From: Ovis canadensis | Taxonomy: Eukaryota; Chordata; Mammalia; Artiodactyla; Bovidae | Length of the DNA: 64,000 nucleotides | Reading direction: 5' to 3' | Assembly (NCBI RefSeq): GCF_042477335.2 | Contig: NC_091247.1 | Coordinates: 231,707,001-231,771,000 of the forward strand | Part shown: piece after piece, positions 35,301-50,300 of the stretch | How the letters are laid out: the number at the start of each line of letters is the position of its first letter | How positions within the stretch are numbered: position 1 is the stretch's first letter | Notes under the pieces: generated by a model | What the model saw: the letters and a program-made list of their open reading frames with translations, nothing else | The model's database searches: none | What the model was told of the DNA's origin: nothing | Made by a program: the position numbers and the translations under genes

Positions 35301-38300
35301 CTTGTGCATGTGGAGCGTGAGGGTCCCTCATTTGGACTCCACTCTTCAGGGGTGGGGGTGAAGGACCCCAAAGCCTCTTCCGAAGACACTGGGGGCCATC
35401 TGAGCCCCCAGAACAGCCACAGTTCAACGCGTGCTGAGTGCTCACTCGATGCCTCCTGCCTTTGGCAGGCTCTGTGCCCCCTGGAGCAAAGACCCGAGCC
35501 CAGCTGAGGTCACAGCATGGTGTGCCTCTGTTCCCCACCGCCCACTTCTGGGCTGTTGCCCCCCGCCCCGCCAGCCTCACCGAGGCCCCCTGCCTGCCTG
35601 CTCTGTCCCCGTCTGGAAGAACCCTGCCCAGGGCTGCCTGGGTCCCACAGCTCTGCCCCTGCTCCTTGGAGGCAGGGCCTGGGTCTGGCTTCTGTCAGCC
35701 ACTGTGGGTACCAGGGCTGCTGGAATTAGCACATGGAGGGTCTGATCTCAGGCTTAGGAGGAGGATGGGTGGGGCTGGATGGGGAAGTAGGGGCCCTGGT
35801 GCTCTGGAGCCTCCACACACCCCTGCCCCTCCAACTCTCACAGTCACTGTTTGAGCGCCAGGGCCTCCCAGGCCCGGAGAAGCTGCCAGGCTCCCTGCGG
35901 AAGGGGATTCCACGGACCAAGTCTGTAGGTACGGCTGGGCTGGGGGCTGCATGGGGCTGGAGGACTGGGTTGGGGGTGGAGTGGGTGCCGGGCTGGAGGC
36001 CCCTGTCTCTCCCCACCCTTCAACTGAGGTCGGTGGTTTCTCTCCGAGTCCTGCCCCTCCCTGGCGGCAGCCCAGGAATCTCATTTGTTTGTGGATGCAT
36101 ATGGGGGCGAGGGGATGTCAGTCTTTCACCCAAGAGATACTTAGCTGAAAGATCCCCCTGAGGCTTCTCCCTGTCCCTCCCCGCCGGCGGGCACCCCGGT
36201 CCTGCCCTCTCACAGATGCCGGCGTCCCCGCCCCTGGCTCTCCCGTGCCCTGCCTGGCTGTGCCCTGCAGCCCAGCACGCCACACTTCTACACTTCTGAT
36301 GCTAACGCTGCTCTGCCCTTGAACCTGCCCCCTCCCCTCTCCAGCACTCCAGCTGCGTCTCTGCGCCCCTCCTCTCCTTCACAGGCAGTTTTCTGCAGAA
36401 GTCCCCCTACTTGCTGTCTCCCCACCTGCCTCTTGGCCTGGGGCAGGCCAGCTTTGTCCATATTTAAAACTGAACTTGTTCCCACCAGGGGATTCCTCCC
36501 AGGGGACACACTTGACTTTCCTGCTCCCTCCTCCTTGAAGCTTTCCCCTCTAGGACTTCGAGGACAGTTGCCATTTCCCCCTCGGTTCTCAGTCTCCATC
36601 TCTCCCCTGCGGGACGTGGATCTTTCTCGAGGCTGTGTCAGCCTCTTTGCCTTCGGCACCTAAACCCGTGGGTCCTCATTTCCCATCACCCTTGGCCACC
36701 TCCTCTCCTGACCCCGGGCTGGATCATCTAAGAAGCCCTCCCTACCATCCCTCCCTCTCGGCATCTGGGCCCCCTAACCTCCCCACCGGTCCGTCCGTCC
36801 ACCCACAGACACGTCCAGTTTTCTGTCCATCTGTTCACCCGCTGACCTTTCTGCCTGTCCATGCCTTTATTCCTGTGTGCCCGATGCCCAGCAGAGGAAA
36901 TGCCTCATCAGTGCTTGCTCCAGCATGTGCTTACATGCGCGGTCCATTTAACACTTACAGTAGCTTTCCTGAGATAACACCATCAGCACCTCTGGATTGC
37001 AGATGAGGAAACTGAGGCAAAGGGGAAGAATGACCTGGCCCAGGTCACACAGCTGCCTTGCCTGCCTTCTGTTCACTCATCTGGCCAATCAGCTGCAGAC
37101 TGATTGCAAACCCAATCCCTTATTCACCCCAAGGCCCTGCTGATTAGTACACGCTCTGTGCTGATTCTGGGCAGGGCCTGGGGACTCGGCTGGGGGAGGG
37201 GACCTGTCTGCAGACAGCTCAGCTCAGCAGTTGCATGGTGGGTATGCGGGCATATCTGCTGGGGGGACCAGCCATGCTTGGGTGACAGGAAGGCTGGGGA
37301 GTGTGTGTGGGGGCTCAGACATGCAGGACACCTGGGGGTTTCCGGGAGATGATGGGGTGAGTTGCTGACAGCAGTGGTCCTTCAGAGACTGCTACGGTCA
37401 TTTCTCTAGGTGGAAGGCTGGGGAAGGGGGCACAGGTGACTGCAGCTATTTTGGAGCCAAGAAGCACGTCCCCCTCACCTCCCTGGCCTAAGCCCTGGGC
37501 ATTCTTATTTCCTCCTTATGCGCTGGCTGCCCCACCAAATTAGGAGTGGTGTGCTTCCTCACACACCTTGCAGCCCTACCTGGCCAGGCCTCACTGTCCT
37601 GTGCCTCAGTCTCTGAAGCCCCAGCTTGGGTCTCCCTGCGACCGCCTGCCCCAGCTTCACCCTCTGTTTACCCTCTAGTCCGCCTCTCTCACCAGAGGGG
37701 CCTTTCTGCAGCTCAGAGGTCACCCTGCATCCCTGGAGTTGCTCCTCTGTGGGCTCTGCGGGGCCGCGGGGCCCTGGGCCATCCTCTGCTGCTTCATCTG
37801 GGGATGTTTGTCTCTGTCCCCTTCTGACTTGGCTCCACACGCACTGCTAGCCACCCGCCGCCACTCTCTCTGGATGGCCTGTCCCTCAGCCCCGCCCAGT
37901 CCCAGCACTGACCCCCGCGGGTCCAGGCCTAAGCGCCTGTCCTCAGGCTGTGAGCCGCTCAGGGGAGGTTGCCAGTGTTTCCCTTCCCGGACACTCCTGG
38001 GCTCTGTCCACAGGGAGCGTGCCTTTCGTCCTCCATGCCCTAGCCTGCCACCTGTCAGTCACTTGAATGCTGATCGAGGTGTCAAGACTCTGGGGCTCCT
38101 CACCCCTTGTCCTGTCTGTGTGACCCTTGCCACACATCTCAGTCCTTGAAATGCTGGGACCTGACCCGTAAACATGAGGACCATCTAGTACCTACCTCCT
38201 AAGGCCACCCTGAGGTTCACCCAGCGGGCTGCAGTCACATGCTGATAGTAGCTGTAGGTCCCGCATCTTGAGGCTGGTGCATAGAAAGTGCTGGAGAAAT

Positions 38301-41300
38301 GCCCTCGGTTATTTTTTGGGCAGAGGGCCCCACCTGCTCTGCATCAGAACAGAGTCCCATTTTCACCCCAAGGCAAGTGGCTTGTCTTCACCCTGCCTTG
38401 GAGCGCGGTGTGCCAAGCCTCCTGCATCCTCCAGGAGCACGAGCTTGTCCCGCGTGGTTCCAGCTCGCGCACAAGCTGGTGGGTGTTGAGCTGCGTTTAT
38501 ATGCCGCGCAGGAAATGTGGCGGGGAGGAGACCCAGGCCAAACCTGGCCCAGAATCTGTGTCCAGCAGTGGGGGTGGAAGGCAGACCTAAAAATGATGAT
38601 GCCGATGACGACCATAGCTGCCTTCCTCGGGTGCTTCTGGGTGCTCAGCCCTGTGCTAAAAGCTTGAAACGGCTCCACGTCACACTTCCGTGGGAGGGGA
38701 CAGGGCTCCGGAGGTGAGGACACTGAGGTGTCAGGAGGTGAAGAGACATCCGACAGTAACTGGCAGGAGTGGGATTCAAGTCTTATCGCACCAGAGGCCC
38801 CCAGCCCCACCACGGGCCCCGGGCTGTGCTGCTCCGCAGACACAGGCGGGCAGCGCTGTGTGGGTAGACTGGTAGCGCCATGGCGGCAGAGGGGGCGGTG
38901 GGTGGGGACAGGCGGTCCGCATGGGAACGCGGCCGAGCCCTGAGCCAGGCCAGGTGTAGATCCGCAGGCAGTCTTCCCAGAGCCCTGTGCGTCGGCTCTA
39001 AGGAGCCCTCGTCTGCTCTCCTTGGCCTGGGCTGTTTGTCGCCTGCGGCCTAACGGAGCGCGCCTGTGGCCCAGCTGTCCACACTGCACCCGGGAGGCCC
39101 CGCCAGGTTCTAGCGAGGCGGCAGGACAGGGGCAGCCCTGCGTGCTCCAGCCCTGCTCTTGCACAGACCCTAATGACACCAGAGTGAGGCAGGAGGTAGG
39201 GTTCATTTTAACTCTGTGCTGTCCACGAGAGAACTGGGGCATCGAGGGGCTCAGGGCCTGGCGTAGGCTTACACAGCCAGTCAGGAGCCAGGCTGAAACG
39301 CGGGTCACGTGCTCAGCCTGCCATCCCTCCTCTGCCCAGCCTTCCTGAATTTCTGCCACTAGGGCTACGGCAGTTCATGGGGTCACAGAGAGCTAGACAC
39401 GACGTAGTGACTGGGCAACAACAAGGGCTATGGCATGACCTCCTGGCAGCCTCCCCCAGCCCAGTGCCCATCAGTTGCTAGGATGGAGCCTCTCTGGACC
39501 TGTCTCTTCCCAGAGCACCACTCACCCGGGCCTCAGCTCTCTCTTCCTGGCCACAGTCCTGCTGCCCCCTTGCCTACAGTGAATCACTCCTGCTTGGGAG
39601 AGTTCCCCCTTATATCTGACCGTCTCCCTTCCTTCAACCCCGGTTGCCACCAGGGCCTCCCAGTGACACCTGCTTATTCCGCTGCTGGTGGCTCACGAGG
39701 AGGCCTTGCTCAATCTTGGGCGCTAAGGCTGCTCCAACCACCCTCCGCCCTTCTCCACAGTTCCGTCCCCACTGCTGGGGTGGGGGGGGGGGGGCTGCTG
39801 TCTTTGGGCCTCTCCATGGGTCAGGGTTGCAGTCTTCTCTCAGAGCCTCTGCTGCTGGGCCCTCCTCTCCCCTGTATTTGAACCCATCCCTCTCGCCATT
39901 CCTCAGGAGCCCTACCAACCTGACGCCTGGCTTGAGGTGCAGAGCCTGGCATTCCGGGACCAGTCCAGCCTGAGGACCTTGCTCAGACTCCCGTGCCCTG
40001 GGCTCTCCACGTCTCCCCGTGTCTCCCTCTGCTCTGTAACCCTAGTGCCCTCACCCACCCTGACTCCAGCCTCTGGCGGGCAGGCCAGCAGCTCTAGCAG
40101 ATTTGGAAGATGCCTTTGCGCCTGGGACCTGGGCTGCCCCCGGGGGTTGGGGGAGGGCAGGCGCCCGGGTCCAGAGGGGCCTCCTCGCAGGCCCTGGCCC
40201 TCAGTGCCAGGGCTGGGCTCACCAGAGCCTCTGTCTGCAGGGGAGGACGAGAAGCTGGCGTCCCTGCTGGAGGGGCGCTTCCCGAGGAGCACGTCGATGC
40301 AGGACACTGTGCGCGAGGGCCGTGGCATCCCGCCCCCTCCGCAGACCGCGCCGCCGCCCCCTCCCGCCCCCTACTACTTCGACTCTGGGCCGCCCCCCAC
40401 CTTCTCTCCACCGCCGCCGCCTCCGGGCCGCGCCTACGACACCGTGCGCTCCAGCTTCAAACCCGGCCTGGAGGCGCGCCTGGGCGCGGGCGCCCCGGGC
40501 CTGTATGACTCCGGCGCGGGCCTGGGCCCGCTGCCTTACCCGGAGCGGCAGAAGCGCGCGCGCTCCATGATCATCCTCCAGGACTCGGCGCCCGAGGCGG
40601 CCGACGCCGCTCGGCCCCCGCCAGCGGCCACCCCACCGGAGCGACCCAAGCGGCGGCCCCGGCCGCCGGGCCCCGACAGCCCCTACGCCAACCTGGGCGC
40701 CTTCAGCGCCAGCCTCTTCGCGCCGTCCAAACCTCAGCGCCGCAAGAGCCCGCTGGTGAAGCAGCTGCAGGTGGAGGACGCGCAGGAGCGCGCGGCCTTG
40801 GCCGTGGGCAGCCCCGGCCCGGTCGTCGGCAGCTTCGCCAGGGAGCCCTCCCCGACGCACCGCGGGCCTCGGCCCGGCGGCCTCGACTACGGCCCCGGAG
40901 ACGGCCCCGGGCTGGCGTTTGGGGGCCCGGCCCCGAGCAAGGACCGGCGGCTGGAGGAGCGGCGGCGCTCCAGCGTTTTCCTGTCCGTGGGCGCCATCGA
41001 GGGCAGCCCTCCGAGCGCGGACATGCCGTCCCTGCAGCCCTCGCGCTCCATCGACGAGCGCCTTCTGGGAACTGGCGCCACCACCACCGGCCGCGACCTG
41101 CTGCTGCCCTCCCCAGTCTCTGCTCTGAAGCCATTGGTCAGCGGCCCGAGCCTTGGGCCTTCCGGCTCCACTTTCATCCACCCGCTCACCGGGAAACCCC
41201 TGGACCCCAGCTCGCCCTTGGCCCTGGCCCTGGCGGCTCGCGAGCGGGCTCTGGCTTCCCAGGTGCCCTCCCGGTCCCCTACACCTGTGCACAGTCCCGA

Positions 41301-44300
41301 CACCGACCGGCCCGGGCCCTTGTTTGTGGATGTGCAGGCCCGGGACTCGGAGCGAGGGCCTCTGGCCTCGCCAGCCTTCTCCCCCAGGAGCCCAGCCTGG
41401 GTTCCCGTGCCTGCGCGGAGGGAGCCCGAGAAGGCGCCCCGGGAGGAGCGCAAGTCTCCGGAGGATAAGAAGTCCATGATCCTCAGCGTCCTGGACACGT
41501 CCCTGCAGCGGCCCGCTGGCCTCATCGTCGTGCACGCCACCAGCAATGGGCACGAGCCCAGTGGGCTGGGGGCCGAAGAGCAGCGCCCTGGCACCCCGGA
41601 GCTGGCCCCGGCCCCCACTCAGTCAGCTGTGGTCGCAGAGCCCCTGCCGAGCCCCCGGGCCCAGCCCCCCGGCAGTGCCCCCGCCGACTCCGGGCCTGGC
41701 CAGGGCAGCTCCGAGGAGGAGCCGGAGCTGGTATTCGCTGTGAACCTGCCGCCAGCCCAGCTGTCCTCCAGCGATGAGGAGACCAGAGAGGAGCTGGCGC
41801 GCATCGGGCTTGTGCCGCCTCCCGAAGAGTTTGCCAACGGGGTCCTGCTGGCCACGCCACTCGCCGGCCCCGGCCCCTCACCCACCACGGTGCCAGGCCC
41901 GGCCTCAGGGAAGCCGAGCAGCGAGCCGCCGCCCGCGCCGGAGTCCGCAGCAGATTCAGGGGTGGAGGAGGCCGACACGCGCAGCTCCAGCGACCCCCAC
42001 CTGGAGACCACAAGCACCATCTCCACCGTGTCCAGCATGTCCACCCTGAGCTCAGAGAGCGGGGAACTCACGGACACCCACACCTCCTTCGCTGACGGAC
42101 ATACTTTTCTACTCGAGAAGCCACCAGTGCCTCCCAAGCCCAAGCTCAAGTCCCCGCTGGGGAAGGGGCCGGTGACCTTCAGGGACCCGCTGCTGAAGCA
42201 GTCCTCCGACAGTGAGCTCATGGCCCAGCAGCACCACGCCGCCACCGCCGGGCTGGCCTCTGCTGCCGGGCCTGCTCGCCCTCGCTACCTCTTCCAGAGA
42301 AGGTCCAAGCTGTGGGGGGACCCCGTCGAGAGCCGGGGGCTCCCTGGGCCTGAAGACGACAAGCCGACTGTGATCACCGAGCTCAGCTCCCGCCTGCAGC
42401 AGCTGAACAAAGACACCCGCTCCCTGGGGGAGGAGCCGGCCGGCGGCCTGGGCGGCCTGCTGGACCCTGCCAAGAAGTCTCCCATCGCGGCAGCTCGGTG
42501 AGCAGGGCAGTGGGGAGGGTCGGGTCCTGTCCGCCCCGCCCCGGGCTCCTCCTGTCCTTCCGTGGCTCCGCCCCTCGCCGCCCACCCCGTCCCCTCTGTC
42601 ACCTGTCCATGCCACCCCACCCTGCGCTCTCCTGTCCAAGCCTCTCTCCTTTACCTGGCCTCGTCTGTCTGAGACCCAAGGCTCTTTCAGGGGCCTGAGA
42701 TGTCAGAGGCGTTCTTCTCTGCATCCCTGTTGGTGCTGGCGGTGAAGGCTGGGCGTGAGCACCTCCACACTGAGGCTCTGTGCCCCTGGGGATCCCCGAG
42801 GACTCTTTCTCTCTCTCTCTCTCGACCATAGGTGCCTCTACCATTAAGGGTCCTTCTGTGGTCCACTCTAAAGTTGCTGCTGCCCCCCACCCCCAACTGT
42901 TGGACTTCTCGGTGCCCTGTGCAAACCGCTACCCACCGCCCCATCCTCTTTGTGGGTGTGGCTGTCCCATGCGGTTGGTACCATCTTTCCTCACTTCCTT
43001 TGGAAACTTAGAGTACACTGGATCCTTTTCCTCCTAATACCCACCACCAATTTCCTGTTTTTTGCCCCAGAAACATTTCTGTCTCTCAGCACTGCCTCAG
43101 AGTCCCTCAAATACTGATTCCTGTTCGTGATTTTCACAGTGCATTAAGAAGCCATTAGGTGGAAAGCATCCTCTCTCTCTGCACCTCCATCTGCTTCTTC
43201 CCCCTACCTTACCCGTTCCTCTGGCCTCCCTGCCCACCCCCTACACAAGGTGGGGACCTAGGCCATGTGGTGCTCTGGACGTGGGCGAGGGGCTGGGGGG
43301 CTGCTGTGGCTCAGAGTCAGCTGCCACAGCCTCCGGGCTCATCCAGCTCCTCCCTTGAGGACCTCATTCCCAGGAGCCTGCCCCGGAGAGGACCTGCTTG
43401 GGCCTGTGGGCTCCATGGGTGCTGGTGGGAGAGCTGGCCCGAGTCAGCGCTGGTCGCCCCCGGTCAGTCCTTGTCCGCTTTTGCCTTCTGCACCCTGGCG
43501 GCTCGCCCCCACGTGTAGCTTTGTGGTGTCACATGGGGCACCACCTCCTGACTCCTCCTCTTCACCGTGTGACCAACCGAGTGAGTCTCTCCTGCCAGCC
43601 TTAGAAGGCAGAGTTCACAAAGCAGCGAGGGGGTCCAGGTCTCACTCACAAGGGCTTGTCCAGTCTGCTCTTTTCCCAGCTAAGGACTCAGAAGATAGGT
43701 GGGGGCTTGGGAAACTAGTGATGCTTCTCCTAAGTGGTTTGGGGAGCTACCCCCCAGCTCCTGTCATCCCGGGCTGGCTCTCGGGCCCTCCCCACTTTTC
43801 ACCTCTTCCAACTCCCAGTTGCATGTGAAAGCCTTATTCCTACCAGGACAATGTTTAAAGTGCCCTTAGAGAGGGTGTTAGGGGTGTGGCCGGGGGTGTC
43901 CAGTTGGAGTGAGCAGCCCAGACCTCTCAGGAACAGACCCTTGAAGGCGGGGGTTCCCTGACGCAGCCTGGACCAGCCCCCTGCTTTGCGCTCTGCTTCT
44001 CCTGCCTCCACCAGCCCCTGCACTCCCTTGTGCCCCTCCTGATGAAAATCAAGGCTGTTGACAGTGGGTAGCACCACGCCTGGCACAGAGCAGGCCTGAT
44101 AGAGCATCTGCCGGATGCCAGTGCTGCCCTTTGTGACCTGAGGCCTAGGCAGGTAGCTGAGGACAGATGCCGCAGAAGGCGGACGCTGGCTTGAGGTTTG
44201 CTGGCTGCTGGGACCCAGAGCCGCGCTCAGGCAGCCCAGGCCCCGCCTTCGCTCCGTGGCCTGCCGTGGGGCCGAAGCGGGTGCTCTCAGGAGCCTCCTG

Positions 44301-47300
44301 CCACGCCTCCTGTTCGCGTCTCCAGCATCTCGCCTTTGCCATGGCAAGGCTCTCTCGTCCAGTGGCCCCGGGTTGCATCAGGACCTGCGTGTGCTTCCTT
44401 TCCTGGATGTGGGGCTCAGGGCGAAGCCAGCAGTTCCAGCTGTTATATTCCATCTGCTCTGCAGGCCATGGCAGAGTGCGTCTCTTTCCCTCAGGAGTTC
44501 CTGCAAAATCCCAGGCTCTGATCGGCTTCATCTGGGTCCCCTGTGTCCCCTGAAATGGTCACTTGAGTCAGGGAGGTGCAGGGCTGCTGTTGGCCAGGCC
44601 TGTGTAATATGCTGTCTTAGGGGTCGGGGCTTGTGGTCAGCCCAGCTACTGGACAGGTTCTAAAGTGGGGGTGGGGGTGGTATCCAAAGGGGACTCGGGG
44701 GATATGCCCAGAGGCACCGGTGCCGGCGAGCCTGAAACAGGAGACTGCTTCGTGCCGTGGTGTTCGTCAGCGGCAGCAACTCACCTTGTTCCCTGACGCT
44801 GGCCGGGTCGGATGGCCCTGGATACCGACCCTCAGCAGGCTGCATCTGAGTTTGTAGTCTTGGACAAACCACTTCGCGTCAGTGAACTTCAGTCTCTCGC
44901 TTGTGAAATAGTGAGGGTGGCCAGGTGCTCTGCCAGGGCAGCAGGGGGACTCAGCGTCCTTATGGGAAATGAGCGCGCTCCGCACGGATGAGGCCGAGTC
45001 ACGTCCCTTCGTCTGCACCGCCTTTCTGTTGGATGGATACTAATGTAAGCTCCACTTTTCAGACAGTACAGCTGAGGTTCTGAGGAGGGCCATTCCAGCC
45101 AGTGAATGGTGGCATCTGACCTCAAGCCCTGCTCTTTGTCCTCTGCGATCTGGAGTCTCTGTCAGGAAACCCCTTCTGGTGACACCCACAGGGTTGACGT
45201 GCAGTAATTCCCCTCACATTCCCGGATGTCTGACTCTAGGTGAGGGACCACATAATCGTGGTTATCTGGGTCACCAAGACCTTTTTTGTACAGTTCTTTG
45301 TATTCTTGCTTTGTCATCTAGAACCAGATATCCTGGAGTGTGAAGTCAAGTAGGCCTTAGGAAGCATTAGTATAAACAGTGATGGACTTCCAGCTGAGCT
45401 GTTTCAAATCCTGAAATACTGTGAAAGTGCTGCACTCAATATGCCAGCAAATTTGGAAAACTCAGCAGTGGCTACCAGACTGGAAGAGGTCAGTTTTCAT
45501 TCCAATCCCAAAGAAAGGCAATGCCAAGGAATCTTCAAACTACGGTACAGTTGCACGCATTTCACATGCTAGCAAGCTAATGCTCAAAATCATCCGAGCT
45601 AGGCTTCAACAGTACGTGAACCAAGAACTTCAAACTGGATTTAGAAAAAGCAGAGGAACCAGAGATCAAATTGCAAGCATCCGCTGGATCGTAGAGAAAG
45701 CAAAAGAACTCCAGAAAGCCATCTCCTTCTGCTTCATTGTCTACGCTAGAGCCTTTGACCGTATGGATCAAAACAAACCATGGTAAATTCTTAAAAGAGA
45801 TGGGAATACCAGATTACCTTACTTGTCTCCTGAGAAACCTGTATGCAGGTCAAGAAGCAACAGTTAGAACCAGACATGGAACAACAGACTGGTTCCAGGT
45901 TGGGAAAGGAGTAAGTCAAGGCTGTATATTGTCATCCTGCTTATTTAACTTATATGCAGAGTACATCATGTGAAATGCCCGCTGGAGTCAAGCTGGAATC
46001 AAGATTGCTGGGAGAACTATCAACAACCTCAGATATGCAGATGACACCACCCTAATGACAGAAAGCGAAGAGGCGATAAAGAGCCTGTTGATGAAAGTGA
46101 AAGGAGAGTGAAAAAGCTGGCTTAAAACGCAACATTCAAAAAATGGAGGTCATGGCATCCAGTCCCATCACTTCATGGCAAATAGATGCAGAAAAATGGA
46201 AACAGTGATAGATTTCTTTTCTTAGGCTTCAGAATCACTGCGGACCATGACTGCAGCCATGAAATTAACAGACACTTGCTCCTTGGAAGGAGCACTGTGA
46301 CCAGCCTAGATAGGGTGTTAAAAAGCAGAAACATCACTTGGCCGACAAAGGTCCATATAATCAAAGCCGTGGTTTTTCCAGTGGTCATCTATGGATGCGA
46401 GAGTTGGGTCACAAGGAAGGCCGAGCACCAAAGAATTGATGCTTTCAAACTGTGTCGCTGGAGATTCTTGAGAGTCCCTTGGACAGCAAGGAGATCAAAC
46501 CAGTTACTCCTAAAGGAAATCAACCCTGAATATTCATTGCAAGGGCTGATGCTGAAGCTCCAATACTTTGGCCACCAGATGTGAAGAACCAACTCACTGG
46601 AAAGACTCTGATGCTGGGAAAGATTGAGGACAGGAGAATAAGGGGGTGAGAGAGAATGAGATGGTTGGATTGCATCACAAACTCAATGGACATGAGTCTG
46701 AGCCAACTCCAGGATGGTGGAGGACAGGGAAGCCTGGCGTGCTGCAGTCCACGGGGTCACAGCTGAACAATGATTCCCCTCACGCAAAAATGCCTCTGTG
46801 TTCATTCTGTAGACCAGCACCTACGTTTATCAGCCGGTGTATAACAAACAGCACGTGGATTCTGAAGTCACTACAGTTGAGCCCAGTCAGTGCCCCCGGC
46901 AGGCCCAGCGGCCTTAAGCCTCGTGTGCCCTTCCCTTCCTCAGCCACTCCCCTCTGCGTTCCCTTCTGCTCCTGCTCACACTTCGTCCTTCCTCCTCCTT
47001 GCCCTCAGCCCTGGGGGAGACCACAGGCAGTCAGCCCCCCGTGCAGTCAGCCCCCCATGTGGCTGCGTGTGTTGCCGGTCGGGGCTGCTGGGCAGCTCTT
47101 TGCAGCCAGCAGTGGCTAGAGTGTGGCCCTCACTTCTCACGTCATGACAGAGCTGCTGCTGACACTGTCTGTTGGAGACAGGTCCCAAATGTAGGAAGTT
47201 CTGGTGTCCAGGTGGGGCTGTCTCCTTCCGGGACTGATCCCAGCTGAAGCTCAAGGGCAGTTGCCACGGCCATTCGGTGGGTCACACCCCGAGCCTTGTC

Positions 47301-50300
47301 GCCTGGCCCCAGGCCTGCCTTCTCCTCACCACAGAGACCCCACAAGGGAAGCAGTTACTCACTCCGCCCACCTTCTCCACTGATAGCTCAGTCCAGGCTC
47401 TATGTCCCTTTAGCTGCAAGACACTGTGTGGCCTGGAGATCTGAAAAGATCTCAGAAGGGGAAGGAGAGGTTACCCCTTATGTCAAGGACTTGAAGCTTG
47501 GTAACTTGTGGAAATGCATCCGGAAGGCCCATGGACTTGGCTGCTGGAAACTCTGGTCCCAGACCAGCTCGCTCTCTGTGCTTCTAGCTTTCAGTCTAGC
47601 CTGACAAGCAGAGCGTCTTCTCAGAGCCGCACGTCCGCTCTAAACTCCCTCCGTCTTCCAGACCCCGTGTTGGATCTGAGTCCCACGTGTGGCCTGAGGG
47701 CTGCCCGTCTCTGAGCCCCACAGCGACACTCGGTTCTGCTCTGGCTCTCAGCTTTATTCCTGTCTGAGCCTGCACATCTGATTTTACCTAAAAAGATTCT
47801 TGGACACAAAGTTGGCAAGGTTTCTTCTCAGTGGTGCGTCTCAGAACTTCTGATGTGTGGCGTGCTGTGGTCTGACCGTCTCCTTAGGGGGTCACTAGTT
47901 ATCATCCCACAGAAGACGCACATTTCCGCGGTGATGGAGAGCCCAGCCCGGGGGACCCACTGTGGGCCCTGTCCTGCTCGCATCCGGGAGTCTGGCCGGA
48001 GCCTGACATGACTGCAGTGCCTCAAGGCCCACAGGAGTTGCTCTTTGGAAACTGGACCTTTCGTGTGCCGGCCAGGGCAGGACACAGGGGCCGGGATGTG
48101 CTCCTTCCTTGAGGAGGTCCTCACAGGTGGGGGACCTGTGAGGTGTCTTTGCAGGAGCCGTGATCAGGGCCTCAAGAGCTGTGACCTCCGCTGGAGGCGT
48201 GGGGAGGGGTCACGGCGGGGGCCCAGGGGTGTCTGGAGTGTTGGAGGTTGGAGCTGTGAGCTGGTGCGGGCAGTGAGAAGGCAGGGCCGGGGTGAGATGC
48301 TGATGCCTGAGAGGGGGCCTCGTGGTGCTCCCAGCCTGAATCGTTTGAGCTCCTCTTGAGGGCTGCCTCCCTCGTGAGCCTTTCAAGTTGCAGGCGGCCG
48401 CAGGCTCAGACCTGCCCTGCACGAGTGTGGTGGCAGAAAGTTCCAGGCAGAGGCCGGGGCCAGGCCCGGCTGCTTCTCGCCTGTTGGCGCCGCTGGGTTG
48501 ACAGGCAGTCCAGCCTGAGAGTGACACGTCTCGTTGCTCTTGCCTTACAGCATCCCCCCCAGCCCCCCCCATGAATATTGTGTTTCTGGCTTTAAGCTAG
48601 GTACCAGGCGTCAAGGCTAACAATTAGGAAGCCAGGCAAGAGGTCCTGAGTGAGGCCATGAACGGTGTGGGATCAGAGGTAGCTGGGGGATGAGGAGAAA
48701 GGCCTGCGTTCCTGAGCCGTGTGGGTGAGGAGACGGGGCAGCTGACGGGGGCTCCAAGGCCTCTGGTGTAAGAGGGACTGGGGAGGAGAGCATGTGTGGG
48801 GATCCCAGCAGAGGTCTGGGGCTCAGGAGAGCCTGGCTTGGCCTGACGTACGGCATTTGTGGACACACTGGTTATAGCAAAGGGTGGAAGTGGATGACAC
48901 GGCCTGGGAGAAAGTGTGGACTAATCGGGGGACCCATCTAGAAAGGAAGTGGAAGGGCACCTAAGAGGGAAGCTGGTGGACAGGTCAGCGAGGGGATTCT
49001 GCTGACATCCTTGGCAACTGCAGGGCTGGGCAAGGGGAGGGGAGGCGCGATAGCAGACCTCACTGGTCCAGGCGTCAGGAGTGAGCCAGATAGTACAAGA
49101 CTCAGACGCCACTGGGAAGGGTGCCGAGGACTGTGGAGCCTGGCTAAGCTGTTTGGAGAAAGACCAGGAGGCGTCCAGGGGTGCAGGTGCCTAGTGAGGT
49201 ACCCGTGTTAGAGACTGTTCCCGGAAGCCCTCTGGGAGGCTGGCGGGGCTGTGACCGGGCCGTGCCCTGGTCAGGGCCTGGCGGAGAGGCCATCGGAGCG
49301 CGGAGAGTGGTGGTGGACAGTGGCGGCTGTGCAGAGGTGGTGTGGAAACGTGGGCCCGACCACGGACGCCCGGGGTCCTGGCCCAGGACAATGTGGGCAG
49401 TTCCCTGTTCCTGAGGGGGAGGGGAGGAGGAGCAGAGCCCCGGCAGCGGCATCCCTGGACACTTCCTGCCGGGCCCTGGGGCCTCAGGGGACAGCTGGAT
49501 CGTGACGAGCCCTCTCCCCGCGAGGCCCCAGGGGATCATGGCCCTTCAGCCCCTCCCTCACACGGCTCCTGGCACCAGCCCCAGCCTCCACACCCAGGAT
49601 CTCTCCTTGGCAGGGTCTCCCTGGCGCTGCTGAGCCAGTGCGCCCTCATCCTTGGCCTCAGTTCACCTGCCAGGGCTCCTGACCCCGCTCCAGGAGACGC
49701 CTGGGGTGGGCACACAGGACTCCATCCTGAGACGCAGGTCCCTGGGCCCAGGTGGGATGTGTGGGGGCCTGGGCACGGGGACGGGAGCGCTGTCCCCAGC
49801 TCCGTCCCCTGCCCTACCTAGTAATCTCTACTGCTTGGGCTCCCTCCAGCCCCTGGGGGTCTACCCCACTCGCCACTGCCGCCCTACTTTGCCCCGAAAT
49901 CCAGGTGGTACCACGAAGGCCAGATGTAGGGGAGAAGAGGGTTTCTTCTAATGATTGGTGCCTGTTCCCTGAGCCATCACCCAGGTGCTCTTGGAGGCCC
50001 TCTCTGCCGGGGTGGGGAGAGCACGGTCTGGCCTCTTCAAGAGGCTCTGCTCTGGATCTGAGCAACTGGGCGAGGCAGCGGGGACAGAGGCTGAGGAGAG
50101 GGAGCCAGGCAGTGGAAACCAGGTCGAGTAGGACAGAGCTGGGTCTCCTGGGAGATGCTGGCCCTGCACTGGTGAGGGAGGAGCAGACAGGCCTGCTTTC
50201 AGGGGCGAGTGATGCTCAGGACGCCCTCCGAGATGTGGGGCAGGCGCCAGGCAGCCAGGCAGGATGGCACCAAAGTGGGGGAGCCCAGGGGCGGGGTCCT

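Noticed and set aside
40219-41553. A 444-codon minus-strand open frame opposite exon 21
   Set aside because: Complement of the proline-rich exon; Gly/Arg/Ala-rich with no family resemblance.
45421-46584. Open frames that look like host genes in intron 21
   Set aside because: They are pieces of one BovB reverse transcriptase in shifting frames with stops; a dead retroposon.
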